DNA of 64,000 nt from Nymphaea colorata (taxonomy: Eukaryota; Streptophyta; Magnoliopsida; Nymphaeales; Nymphaeaceae), in assembly GCF_008831285.2 (NCBI RefSeq), contig NC_045151.1, positions 1,421,544 through 1,485,543 on the forward strand, written 5' to 3'. A program made the translations under genes and the position numbers. Below, one piece after another: positions 50,281 through 61,100 of the stretch. The notes under the pieces were generated by a model. The model had not been told where the DNA came from and made no database searches. It saw only the letters and a list, made by a program, of their open reading frames with translations. Numbering within the stretch: position 1 is the first letter of the stretch; each line of letters opens with the position of its first letter.

Positions 50281-51219
50281 CAATGTTATAAGAAGCTTAC
50301 GCCTCATGCCAAAAAACCACCGCCGCTTCATGTTTGAGGCGACGCCTCAGAATGGAGCATTGATTAATTTTTTTATTAAAAAAAAAGAAAAGAAAAAAAA
50401 CGTAAAACTGCTTCCCGTGCCCGACGGTCACATTGTTCACCATTCACGGTGAATAATGAAAACACGAAGCGCACAATCCCCTTTCAATCCCTAATCCCTT
50501 TCTCTCCATCCCCAATCTCCATTGCATCCATCACCGGCGAAATTGGGGTAGAGGCTGGAGCTGCTGCCACCAGAATCAGACCGGAACCAACTGCCGCCGA
50601 AAACATCCATTGCAGGTCTCTCCTTCTCTCTCTCTCGCGGGCCATGGCTGGCACTCGCCATTGCTGGCTACTCTCTTTCTCTCAGGCCATGGCTGGCCGC
50701 CCTCTCTCTCTCTCTTTGTTGCTTGCGTACTCTCTCTATTCTCTAGTATGGTTGGTTCTCTGTGGAGGCAAGCTCTGCCTATAAAATGTTCTCCTTCAAA
50801 TTGTTTAGCTGCTCAAACTTGTAGAAGACATATATAACTGACGGAGCATTTTCACATATCTGGCATTCACATAGGCGATGGAGCTGGTAATGGTTCATCT
50901 CGTCCATTTTTAGGCTGCTAGGTATTCTAGTTAAAATCTATGGTCTCTCTATCGAGGATGCGGATGATTTGGTGGTTGTAGCGTTGATACTTGGAAGTCT
51001 ATTAAGACTACATGCAAATTGTGCTCTTGGCCAGTGGTTTGCATGTGTTGTGTATTGTCTTTCATTAGTATGCCTAGTATTTTAGTTATGTTTTTCAATT
51101 TTATCATTATTTGTATAAATATTATATACTTTAGAGATTTGTCCTCGAACTCACCGTTCAATTCACGCCTCGCGAGAGGCTCAAGCCCTTGCCTCGCCGT
51201 ATCGCCTTTTACAGCATTG
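50281..51219. mobile_element. hAT-type element of 939 bp carrying gene-like sequence (Pack-type candidate)
   Basis: The left end is CAATGTTATAAGAAGC and the reversed right end is CAATGCTGTAAAAGGC, a terminal inverted repeat with few mismatches. Flanks CCCTTCTC (50,273-50,280) and CCCTTTTC (51,220-51,227) match at 7 of 8 positions, as in hAT insertions. Subterminal parts carry GCCTCA/TGAGGC words. The middle (about 50,440-50,800) is richer in G+C, CT-rich and open on the plus strand for 112 codons (Ser/Pro-rich, then a Leu/Ser-rich part), unlike ordinary MITE filler. It could be captured host leader or coding sequence. No transposase motif is seen. Confidence 0.6.
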
Positions 51220-51775
51220 CCCTTTTCTCTCTTCTCCTTCTTCTCCTCTTCGTCTTCCTTCTTCTTCAAACCGGTCTCCCGGTTTCCTTCATATCCACAA
51301 TTGCTTATTTGCTCTGACCTAACCACCACGAAGCTGCCATTGCTGCTTCCTGTTGATGAAATCCTGTGCTCACTTCTTCCACGTGACTACTATCTTGCAG
51401 CACGCTGAAAGCAACTCCCTCAGCATTCTGCTCAACACCGGCCTCCATCCAAGCAGGTTTTTCTTTGAATTGGCTTTTTGCTGTCTACAATCTTGTCTCT
51501 CCTCTCTCGAGGTCGACCGGCGTTCGGCCATTATGTTTATTTCCTCTTTTCTCCTTAGTTTGTGATTGCTTTTTACTTAGTGGAAAGAAACATATTTAGC
51601 ATCCATTTAGCAAATGTATTTGGGGATGCATTTATGTTGCAAGCTTTGTGTCTAACAATCTTTCCCTTAAATTTTGACACTTCTATGTTATTTCATGGCA
51701 AGATGAATAACCCAAAGGATGTCATCTTTGTGTCAAAAAGTGTAATAATTAATCATCATGAAATTCATTTACTAA

Positions 51776-52390
51776 CTATGTCACATGGGTGCAGGGTGAG
51801 GCAAGGTCCAAAAAAACGTCGGTGCCAGGGTGTGGCGAGACAATATATATATATATATATATATGAAATTTTTAAATAAAAATTAACAAATAACCACTAC
51901 AAATCAACGAGGCTTAGATCATTAGAGTTTTAAGGATTGTTCCATCAATTGATTCAACAATTACAAAAATAAAATAAAATTCATCATTCTTGTCTTAATC
52001 TGTTCATCATTCTAATCTTCCTCCATCAACTTCTTGATTATCTTCAGTCTTTTCACTAAAATCAATATCATCAGAAGGAATAACAGGATCAGCTAAATCT
52101 AGATTAGCAGTCCGTAAGATTAGCAATCTGTTCATCATTCTAATCTTCCTCCATCATACATTGCCACTGCTACCGCCGCCTGCAGCTGCATCTTTTTTTA
52201 CTACCTGAATTCCTTTCCACAATGGTTTCTCTTCGCTTGCATATACAGAACCAAGCTGTGAGCCAGACTTTGATTGTGTAACATTATTTACAGTTGATGA
52301 AGAAGATCCTATTGGTGGAGATACTGGCATAGTAGTCTTTTCTTTCCCTTTGTTAGCCATCAAGTAAATTTTACCTTCAAATTTCAAAAC
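51776..52390 (-). pseudogene. Collapsed hAT element with transposase remnants
   Basis: An end CTATGTCACATGGGTGCAGGG at 51,776 matches the MITE at 44,626. On the minus strand 52,360-52,154 opens with MANKGKEK and runs through Ser-rich sequence to EEKPLWKGIQVVKK and a GGGSSGNV stretch, like the region leading into the BED zinc finger of plant hAT transposases. At 52,100-52,007 an acidic ADPVIPSDDIDFSEKTEDNQ stretch ending GGGRLE and a stop resembles the hAT C-terminal tail. The catalytic middle is missing. The two remnants are separated by a short segment bounded by direct repeats (GTTCATCATTCTAATCTTCC at about 52,002 and 52,130), suggesting an internal deletion. The second inverted repeat is not found. 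Confidence 0.65.
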
Positions 52391-53496
52391 TGAAAAGTTA
52401 AATGATAATTGATAAATCTAACATATATATGCAATCTAATCCACGAGCTGCTGATCCATGGGCATTCATGATTAATTATATACAACAAATTATAATTATA
52501 CTATATTACTATATACCATTCAAGCATCAAATCCATAGCTGATCACAAAAAAAAAAGGAAAATCTATCGCAACCAATAAGATGACAGAAAAACATGTAAG
52601 AATCCCATCCCAACCAAGCTCAGGAACATAATGTAAGATTCAAACATAAAAAATATACAAATCAAAGAAAGAAACAAAAATAAAAAATCAGGCGTGGTAT
52701 GATTGTTATGATTATTTTTGGAGGTTTCTTTTGGGTGTCCTTCCTGATGAAAAAATGCACAGCAGCCTAGCATTACATTTGTCTGATTATTCATTATGGA
52801 CTTTAAATCACTAATGTGGAAGGCCTGTTGCTGCTGCACATGATTGGAGGCAGTGCGTACTGGCATGTTCTGGACATTATTGAAGCTTATTTTTACATGA
52901 CCTACAGTGGCATGGGAAATTACAATGATTACTTCCCTCTGGGATGTTACAAAACCATTTAGGCAAGCACCTCAACTAAAAGAATGGCTAAGAATGGGGT
53001 TTTCATTATTTTTCCTTTCCCATAAGGAAGTTTTGTCGTGTGTTCACATTTTGTATCATATGATGGTGCTAGAATCCTATTTTGTTTCATGCTTATAGGT
53101 TAATGGGGAACAGCTGTTGAAGTTGATTCAATCTTTACTAATTGTTTAAGCAGCTGTATGTAACCCATTTCTTCTTTCTTCTCTGGAATCTGGAGCAGAT
53201 CCTAGAGCTAGCTACCTTCTTGTCTTAGCATGAAAGGGGAAATTTCAGGATTATCACCTAGCTTCTCCCCTTCCTCCTGTAAAAAAGAACTTCATTTTCC
53301 ATGTTTGATCACCATTTTCTGACACATATACAGGTAAAAGAAGTGGACATCATCACTGCTTGCATCAATCAAGCACCTACCTATTTCTTTTGATTTGGCT
53401 GCCATTGTGGAGGTTAGTCTCTTGCACTTTGGGCTCCCTCTCTTTATCTCTTTCATGCAACTGATTTGCTGTGCATTGCAAGTCCAGTGCACTAAA

Positions 53497-55111
53497 ATGG
53501 ATCGAGGTGCACGCATCTCTCTCAAGAGATGGCAGCAAGCAGCTGTAGCTGTTGGTTCAGCCGTGGGTGCACTATTGAACCCTAGAAGAGCAGACTTGAT
53601 TGCCAGCTTGGGGGAGACAACGGGAAAACCAGCTTTTGAGAAGATTCTTGAACGTATGAAAAGAAGCCCGGAGGGCAGGGTACCTTCTGCCTGTTACCAT
53701 GAACTTGGTTCCTTTATGAAACAATAGTTCTTTTTGTTTTATTTTCTGCGATTATTTTGAGAAGTAACTGTTTAAGTCACTATTTCAAAAATACTTATTT
53801 ATGACAGCTTTCAAGATTCTAGGTCTTGCTTCTTGATAACGGTTATGGCAACTCTGGGAGAAATGCAATTTGTGGACAGGAGGGCCATGCACTAGCATCT
53901 AGCTTCTTTGCTCCTCAACTTTTTTCTCCATCTGCTGAAGCAAAGAATATATTTCCATTTCATTCTGAGAGAAAAGAGTGTAGAAAAAACTACCAGTGGA
54001 GGTTGACAGAAAAATGTCATCAAATCTATATAATAAAAAACACAAATAAAATGCATGAATTCTTAAGGGTTTCTTCTACAACCAATAGGTGGCGTTCTGT
54101 TAGAAGAAGGTTTGCCCATTCTAAGTCCGTTGATTTATGGTGAATGTGTGGCAGCTTACAATCTGACAACTTACAGACCAAGGTTAAACAGTAATTTCTG
54201 TTCCCAAACAAGGAAGCCAGTAACCTTGCAAATCACTAATCATATATCATTATTCAACTGTCATCTACATTGCCATGGCCCATTCTTTTATGTCTTGAAT
54301 CATCTAGAAGCTGCGAGAACACAATAGATTAAAAAATCATTGTCGACAAGGAGAATTTCCATTCTTAAAATTTGGAAATGGCACGGAGTATAACTTAATT
54401 TTGCTTTGTTCTTTTTTCTCAATCCTAGCTATTCTGGAAACCACTATGATCTCTTTTTATTTATCATAGACTTCAAGTTGAGGCATGCCCATGTTTTGGA
54501 TTGTAGTCAGTCCATTAGCTGAGATTCTGGAAACAAACAAACTGTTTGCTTGAGAGGGAAAGAGGAAATTTTACTGAATCCTTGTTATCTATTTTTGCCT
54601 ATATTTGTTCTTGCAGGAGGTACTTGCAGATAGGCCTCGTGTTTTATATGAAAATGTTGCTCATGCATGGGATTTGCCTCCAAACACGTTTGGCGCAGCA
54701 TATGCAAATTTCATGGGAAAAAGAAACTTCTCACCAGATGACAGACCCCCTGTTCGGTTCATGGAAACTGAGGAGCTAGCATATGTAGCTACACGTGCCC
54801 GTGAAGTTCATGACTTCTGGCATGTGTTATTCAAACTTCACACAAACTTGATTGGAGAGACTGCACTCAAGGTGGTGGAGTTTGAGCAGATGTATGTTCC
54901 CATGTGTGCACTTTCTGTGATTGGTGGGTCAATGAGGTTCAGTGAAAAGCAACGCCATCTTTTCTTCAGTCACTACCTAAGTTGGGCATTACGTGCAGGA
55001 ATACACTGCACAGATCTGATGTGTATATACTACGAGAAGCATTTTCACGAGGATTTGGAAGGCGTAAGGAGGAAATGGGGTATCATTCCTGCACCAGATC
55101 CCATACCTTAA
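53497..55111 (+). CDS. COQ4: Ubiquinone biosynthesis protein COQ4, mitochondrial
   Basis: Two exons, 53497-53679 and 54617-55111, join at a codon boundary to give 225 aa, the usual plant COQ4 length. COQ4 is a peripheral protein of the mitochondrial inner membrane on the matrix side, needed for the ubiquinone biosynthesis complex; it has been implicated in C1 decarboxylation and hydroxylation of the quinone head group. The zinc-site signature HDxxH-x11-E is intact: His126, Asp127, His130 and Glu142. Other family blocks are [21 protein letters not shown] near the N-terminus, [35 protein letters not shown], and [19 protein letters not shown] at the C-terminus. I chose the ATG at 53,497 because [14 protein letters not shown] matches the family start; an upstream in-frame ATG at 53,395 would add an unrelated hydrophobic stretch. 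AATAAA at 55,252 probably serves polyadenylation. The promoter and any leader exons upstream are not resolved. Confidence 0.96.
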
Positions 55112-55251
55112 CAATGCCTTTTTCATATTACCAAGCTGGGGTTAGGCAGACCCCAACCTGTTGAAGCAGAAGGCTGTACAGTCAAAAGAGAGTGAGGAAC
55201 TCATTCATGTCATTTGTCCTTCCAGCAACTACCCCTTCTGCAGCAAGTTTA

Positions 55252-55257
55252 AATAAA
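55252..55257 (+). terminator. AATAAA polyadenylation signal of COQ4
   Basis: AATAAA lies about 140 bases after the COQ4 stop codon in an otherwise non-coding 3' region. Confidence 0.55.
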
Positions 55258-55810
55258 ATGGAAGATGTCATTTTTTCTGGTCTTTTCTAACATAGGAACA
55301 ACTGTTTTGCAGAGATTAGCAGCTTTGAAGCTGATTTATGAATTTATGTGTTAGTAAAATTTTATACTGTTCAAAATATTATCACATAATCATGTTTTTT
55401 TAGTAGCGTCACTTTGCGACTGGGGAAGTGACATCTTATGCAGGAAAGATGACATGTAATTCACACACCTGGAACGACAATATTTTGAAAGAAAATGAAA
55501 TTAGTCTATCATTACTTGCATGTTAGTTTGTTGCGCCGCGCGCATGCTATGTTGCCTAAGCGTTATGACCTTTGTTAGAATGTATATGTTTTACCAACTT
55601 GACCTGTACAATAACAGGAGTAGAAGAAGAGGGATGATGAAACAGGTCACGGTCCCAGACTCCCAAGTACCTTAGTTTAGGGTAACATATTGCAAAGAAC
55701 GTCTTATGAGTTAACGACTTTTAATAGCCTCCGCTCGGACTGAACATGGGTTTGAGCTATGGGCAACTTTCTCTTTTCAGAAACCAAAACTCGTTGCCAT
55801 TAGTCCTTTA

Positions 55811-56135
55811 GAGGCGCTTGATGGATTGGAGTTTTGATTTTGGAATCAGAATTCCAGAACCAAAATTCCACCTCAAATTGGAATTGGAATGAGAATGGTA
55901 ATTTCCTTTTCCCTTTGCATTTGATAATAAGGAATTTTGATTCGAGAATTGAAAATGATTTGCTTGATGAAAGGGGAAATAAAATTCTATAATTCATGAA
56001 TCAAATCCTTCATGCCTTGTGCTCTAAGGAGAGATTATGGAATCATAATTCCAACCCCTAACGTAGGATCAAAATTCCAGAATGAGGATAAGAACTTAAT
56101 TCTAGAATTCCACAATTCGGACTGCATCAAACACC
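55811..56135. mobile_element. PIF/Harbinger-like MITE rich in GGAATT words
   Basis: The left end GAGGCGCTTGATGGATTGG and the reversed right end GGGGTGTTTGATGCAGTCCG are inverted with several mismatches. TTA precedes the left end, and a TTA lies three bases beyond the right end, so the duplication is not clean. The interior is dominated by GAATTCC/GGAATT variants. Confidence 0.5.
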
Positions 56136-56378
56136 CCATTTTAGGGGATACGTGAGTTGATGAGGCCCAATATCACCATTTTCCATTTTCCTGTTCAACA
56201 AAATGTTGGTCGGTTTCAATATTTTTTTTTTTGTCATTATGGTAGATGGATTCGAATAATGTTTTTATAGCACTCTGATTATCGCTTGATAAGACTTTGG
56301 AGTTTTTTTTTTAGATATTTAGACAGCATAATTTCTCCAACAAAGTGCAATTTCTTAATACTAACTTCTTTTCATTAA

Positions 56379-56643
56379 GGTCGTATTTGTTGGCCTCGGA
56401 TTTGAGATTCGAAATTGACCCAAGTTCTTTTTATGTGGAACTCATAGTGTAACCAAACACTGGATTTTACCACTGTGGAAAACATGATTTAAGATCCACA
56501 GTTTATGAGCAAAACATTAGGTTTGAGGTCAGATTGGAAGGGGGTGGTCTGACTTTAAATCCTATCTGAAATTACCAAGGATCTCCAATCACCTATAATC
56601 TCAAATCACTTCGGATCTCAAATCCGAGGCTGTCAAATGCCCC
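56379..56643. mobile_element. PIF/Harbinger (Tourist-like) MITE, TAA duplication (265 bp)
   Basis: The left end GGTCGTATTTGTTGGCCTCG, followed by GATTTGAGAT, and the reversed right end GGGGCATTTGACAGCCTCGG, followed by ATTTGAGAT, form an inverted repeat of about 30 bp. TAA flanks both sides (56,376-56,378 and 56,644-56,646). It shares the ATCTCAAAT subterminal word with the element at 31,291, so both probably belong to one family. A relic near 30,773-31,000 looks related. Confidence 0.85.
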
Positions 56644-57907
56644 TAAGATCATTTGTCCAATCTTCTCAGAAATAGGTTGTGACTTCCTTTTTATGAATAA
56701 AAAGGCCATCTCCAGTAGTTTCTTTCGCTTTTATATGGCTAACTTTTTTTTTTTTATATATGCTTATACGTAAATTGTGATATTTGATACGTAGGAAAAC
56801 AATATCATGTGTAGTAAATGTGAGCTATCTCCTTTACCTCGACGTCTCGTTGGATCATCATATACATACTCATCTTGTGGGTTAAAGTTGTGATGCATAC
56901 ACATGGGTTATTCGAGACAATAAAAAATAAAGTTTATGTATCTTTGACTGATCACTTTTTGTAAAGAAGTTATGAGGTTGTGAGTGATCTTTTTAAAACA
57001 AATGTTAAATTGAAATTAAGAAAACAAGGAGCCGTTCAACAATTTCGACGGTATATTTGATCCTTCACAACATTTGTCGTTTTCATTCTTGCAGTTTATG
57101 ATCCTTGTGTTTGGATTATCATGTAACTCGCTAGAACACGTTGACCATTTATGTTTCATGAAACACTGGCATAGATTCATGAAATGTTCAGGTCACAACA
57201 ATAACAGTACGTTACTGTTTCATATTCCGTCTTAAAACACTGGGATAGATTCATAAAATCCTTTGCAAAAGTGTTGCATGAATCTTCTCTGATCTTTAAG
57301 GCATATATATCAACCAATTTTATAACAATCCTACTACCAAACAACCCCTTAGGGGTAATGAAAACAACACATTGTTATTGTCCCATGAATCTATCCAAAA
57401 AATTGAAGTACGTAAAACATTTGTTCCAGTGTTATAAATCTATCTTATTTTTTGAGGCAGATTCATAACACAACAACAATCCGTTACTACTGCCAAACAG
57501 CCCCTTAAAATACTTTTTCCTTATTTTCAGAAAAGGTGTTGGATTCGAGAAGATGCATAACGAGAAGGCATAACAGAAAAGACCATATCAAGCCATTATT
57601 TATATGGAAGCATAGTGGTTGGGTCAACACCTGGATCTACCAATTTCGCTTGCGTATCTCTGAGTTCCCGTAATTAACCCTTCAAGGGACGCAAACTGAT
57701 TGCTTGGTGCGCATCAGAACCCAGCATGTCCTTCTGACTAGGGAGACTTTGATCAGCTTCTTTAATTAGTTCCTGCAAAACCTGGTGAAGCTCGACTCAT
57801 TTAGATTAACTGACTCCCGCAAAATCGGATGACTCATTGAGCCATTCTACTGAATAATTAAGAAAAGCTTCCTACATATACAGGACACTCACCTTACCAT
57901 GCAACGG

Positions 57908-57908
<1 letters not shown>

Positions 57909-57941
<33 letters not shown>
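57909..57941. repeat. (AT)n microsatellite
   Basis: Uninterrupted TA tract of about 33 bases. Confidence 0.95.
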
Positions 57942-57943
<2 letters not shown>

Positions 57944-58123
57944 GCGTCCTTGATTACTGACTCAAATCACATGGATGTGGAAGAAGGGAGATAATTAAGT
58001 TTATTCCGATTTTATAAGATGATAATGTTACAACAATTACAAGAGATTATCAAGAAACAGATCACTGGCCCCTGATAACTGCCAAGACAAACAGGCACCA
58101 ATTTGGATTAATACAGAGCAGGT

Positions 58124-61100
58124 CTATGATGACTTTGACGGGCCAGCATCAAATAAGGTCCTGACTGCAACCTTCACTGCACCAATGGCGCCTAATTGTC
58201 TCATTTCTGGGGTCAATCCATCATCCTCATTTAATGAACTCTCGTCCAACTGAGCCTCAACGTAGAATGCTATCTGCATGAAACAGTCGAAGTAAAGATT
58301 ACCTGATGGTGCCAAGGGCAGATTAGGGGCACGAAAGAGATACAACCGATATATGCAAGTACCGCCGTGAAACATCAGTTTCTCCATAAAATAAAATTTT
58401 ACAAAATACTTCTAACAAAGAGGACAAAAAGCCAGATGCCAGTCGCAGGGTAGAGACGCTATAGCTAGTGTTTCGTCTTCATCAGATCTAACACAGATGG
58501 GAATTAACAAAGAGAAGCTTCTTACATGGAAGAAACTTTTAGAAGCCCGCTTTGAAGATTCATTATTCTTTATCATATTACATTAAAATTCAAAAGCAGT
58601 GGCCTAAAACTGTTACAAAGTCTTCTGACCCGTTGTGCTCTTCATTTTGGCATCCAAAGAGGGTTACTAGCCATGAAATAAGGTAGCAAAGGATCACCTG
58701 TATATGACCACCAATATATCTCAAAACTTTTAACATGACTGTTTGTTACCAAATCCCATGCTTGAAATGCTATAATCTAATCCCTTTAAGAAAAGAACAT
58801 AACCTTGTGTTGGACCCTTGTTGGAGAACGAAATATAATTCCAATAGCAACAGCAAATGATCTGGCTCAAAAATGACTAGACAGAAATTTGACAAATCCC
58901 AGAGGCAAACAATGTACATTCATTAGTCCTTTCCAAGACTTTTCAGAAAAGAACTATTCCTAAGCCACCTCCAAACTTGCAATATTACAAAATGACCCAT
59001 TTCAAAGTTTATTGTATCTCGTCATCAAAAAATAATGGTTCAGAAAGGAGGAAAAGAGGATCAACATTTTGCTGACGGCATGTCAAGGACTCAAGGGTTC
59101 ATCAATGAAAAGAGGCTACTAAAGCTACTTCCTCGACGACTCTTTCTCTCTCTCACACACACACACAGAGACCTGTATATGTTATATTTCTAGTGATAAT
59201 GGCATCGTGGAATTCACAGTTTTCTCAGAATCCCATGGTTTCTTAACTTCATTCACACTAAAGAGCTAATTGCTAGCATCTTGAATGTCTTCAAGCATCA
59301 CACAAGCATGTGTGGACAGACAGAGAGACAATTTCCCTCATTCCAGCTCTGAAGGCACACAACCACCTATCTTAAGTTGTTATGCAGAGATCACTATTTT
59401 CTGCTTTCTTTCAACATCAGCCATTTTTAAGAGAATTTTTTGAAAGCTGGCAATGCCTGTATTCAATGTTCAGAACTAAAATTTATCATTTTTCATAAGC
59501 TATCTTCTGATTAATTTATTCAAGTTCTCGTACATTAAGCTAGGGTATGAAAGCTTGCACCTACTTCCAGATAAAAGCAAGAAAGAATCCATCCATCCTG
59601 CTGTAGACTATAATGGAAACTGCTTTCCCATTTATTTCAGAACCCTTTTCATACGCTTACATCCAACAACCCTGAAAGGGCTGTCACATATCCTATTAGT
59701 AAGAAATAACATCATGGCCATCGCCTAGAGCCTCATTTACCTATTAACACTGACACTCTCCTGTTCTACATTCCTACTGTCTGTACCTATTTCCTCCTTG
59801 ACTTAAGAAGGCTCTCTAATCTCCAAAGAGACCAGAACCAGTATCTCGCTAAAAATAATCCCAGTTTTACCATTTTATCCAACAAAATTACTGTAATGAG
59901 ATGTTAAACCTGTGATCTTAAACCATAACCAGCATTTTGTCTTGAAAAAGTTTCAGGTTTATGAATTTTCTCTAATTGTTACAGAAATTAATGTAAGGAG
60001 ATTTTGACCTGTGGTCTTAGTTTGATCTGAAGAGTCCATCGATGAGATTAACCTTTGGTTATTATCAATGTATGTGGATAGTTATGACACTTGACATTTT
60101 TCCATGACATTGTTTTGCATTATCATAGTAATTTCCAACAAGCACGGCAGCCATTTCACTGGATCTCCATTTACTATGGGTATCAAATTAACTCATGGTA
60201 TCCTTCTGAAACAAATGATAGCTTTGGTGTGATACATACAACAGGCAACAGTGCCTTATCACATTATCCCAGATAAACTTGCCACACCACAGCTCTGTTT
60301 GCAGCTTGCACCTTTTCGTATTAGTCATAGATTTGGTCATATGAACTTTACAATATTAAGTCTCATGGTCCATATCCTTTGTAATCATCCAGTCTTACAA
60401 GCCAAGACAGAGAGGAATTGCAGAGACAGGAGGGGCTAGTGAAAGTGAAACAATATCATAAGAATTCAAGACCTGGAAATTAGAGGGACATGGGTCTTAA
60501 ATTTTTGTTCACTTGTGATACAAAAGATGGTGGAGCAGATGAACATATGCCTGGTATGAATAGAAGCTGATAAAATTGAGATAAGCTAGTAGTTTGTCTT
60601 ATGATAAAAATGGGAAATCCGTAATTAAAAGGATGTTTTGGACCTTCTGTGTTTCGAGAGTATCTTGCCCGTCTCAGCCTATACGCAATGATTACAAAAA
60701 ACTAGATTCAGAGGGAATTTTTCAGGAAAAAAAAACTTGATTTTTAAAATGTTATATTTTTAGGTTCTCTTTTGGACATTTTAAATTTTGAACAATGTTT
60801 TTGTATAACTCAAACTTTCATATTCTAAATTATTTTTATTTTTAAAATTCCTACATCCCTGGGCCTGAGAAAAAAAGCTTCCCAACTAATATCCAAGAAA
60901 AAACATGCCTACAGAAACTAGAGAACAATTTCCCTGACAATGCATAAAAAATTAGTTAGCAAACCTGGAAGGTCTCAGCGACAAGTTGAAGATTCAATCA
61001 TCCACATAGTTTATTGAGGTTAATTGATAGTTGTATTGCGTATTTCTCCTTTTTATTTATTTTTTCCCCTTCTCCTATTTGCTATAAGCAGGACTCTGAA

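Larger units (their letters stand above)
55260..58120. other. Convergent gap between COQ4 and the PAS/LOV gene
   Basis: The two genes end toward each other across about 3 kb. The gap holds PIF/Harbinger-like MITEs (55,811-56,135, 56,379-56,643 and relics at 57,175-57,510) and an AT microsatellite at 57,909-57,941. I see no coding region. The last 100-200 bases are probably the PAS/LOV 3' untranslated region. Confidence 0.55.

Noticed and set aside
53395..53496. Upstream in-frame ATG extending COQ4
   Set aside because: The added 34 residues are hydrophobic and do not resemble COQ4, while [14 protein letters not shown] at 53,497 matches the family N-terminus.
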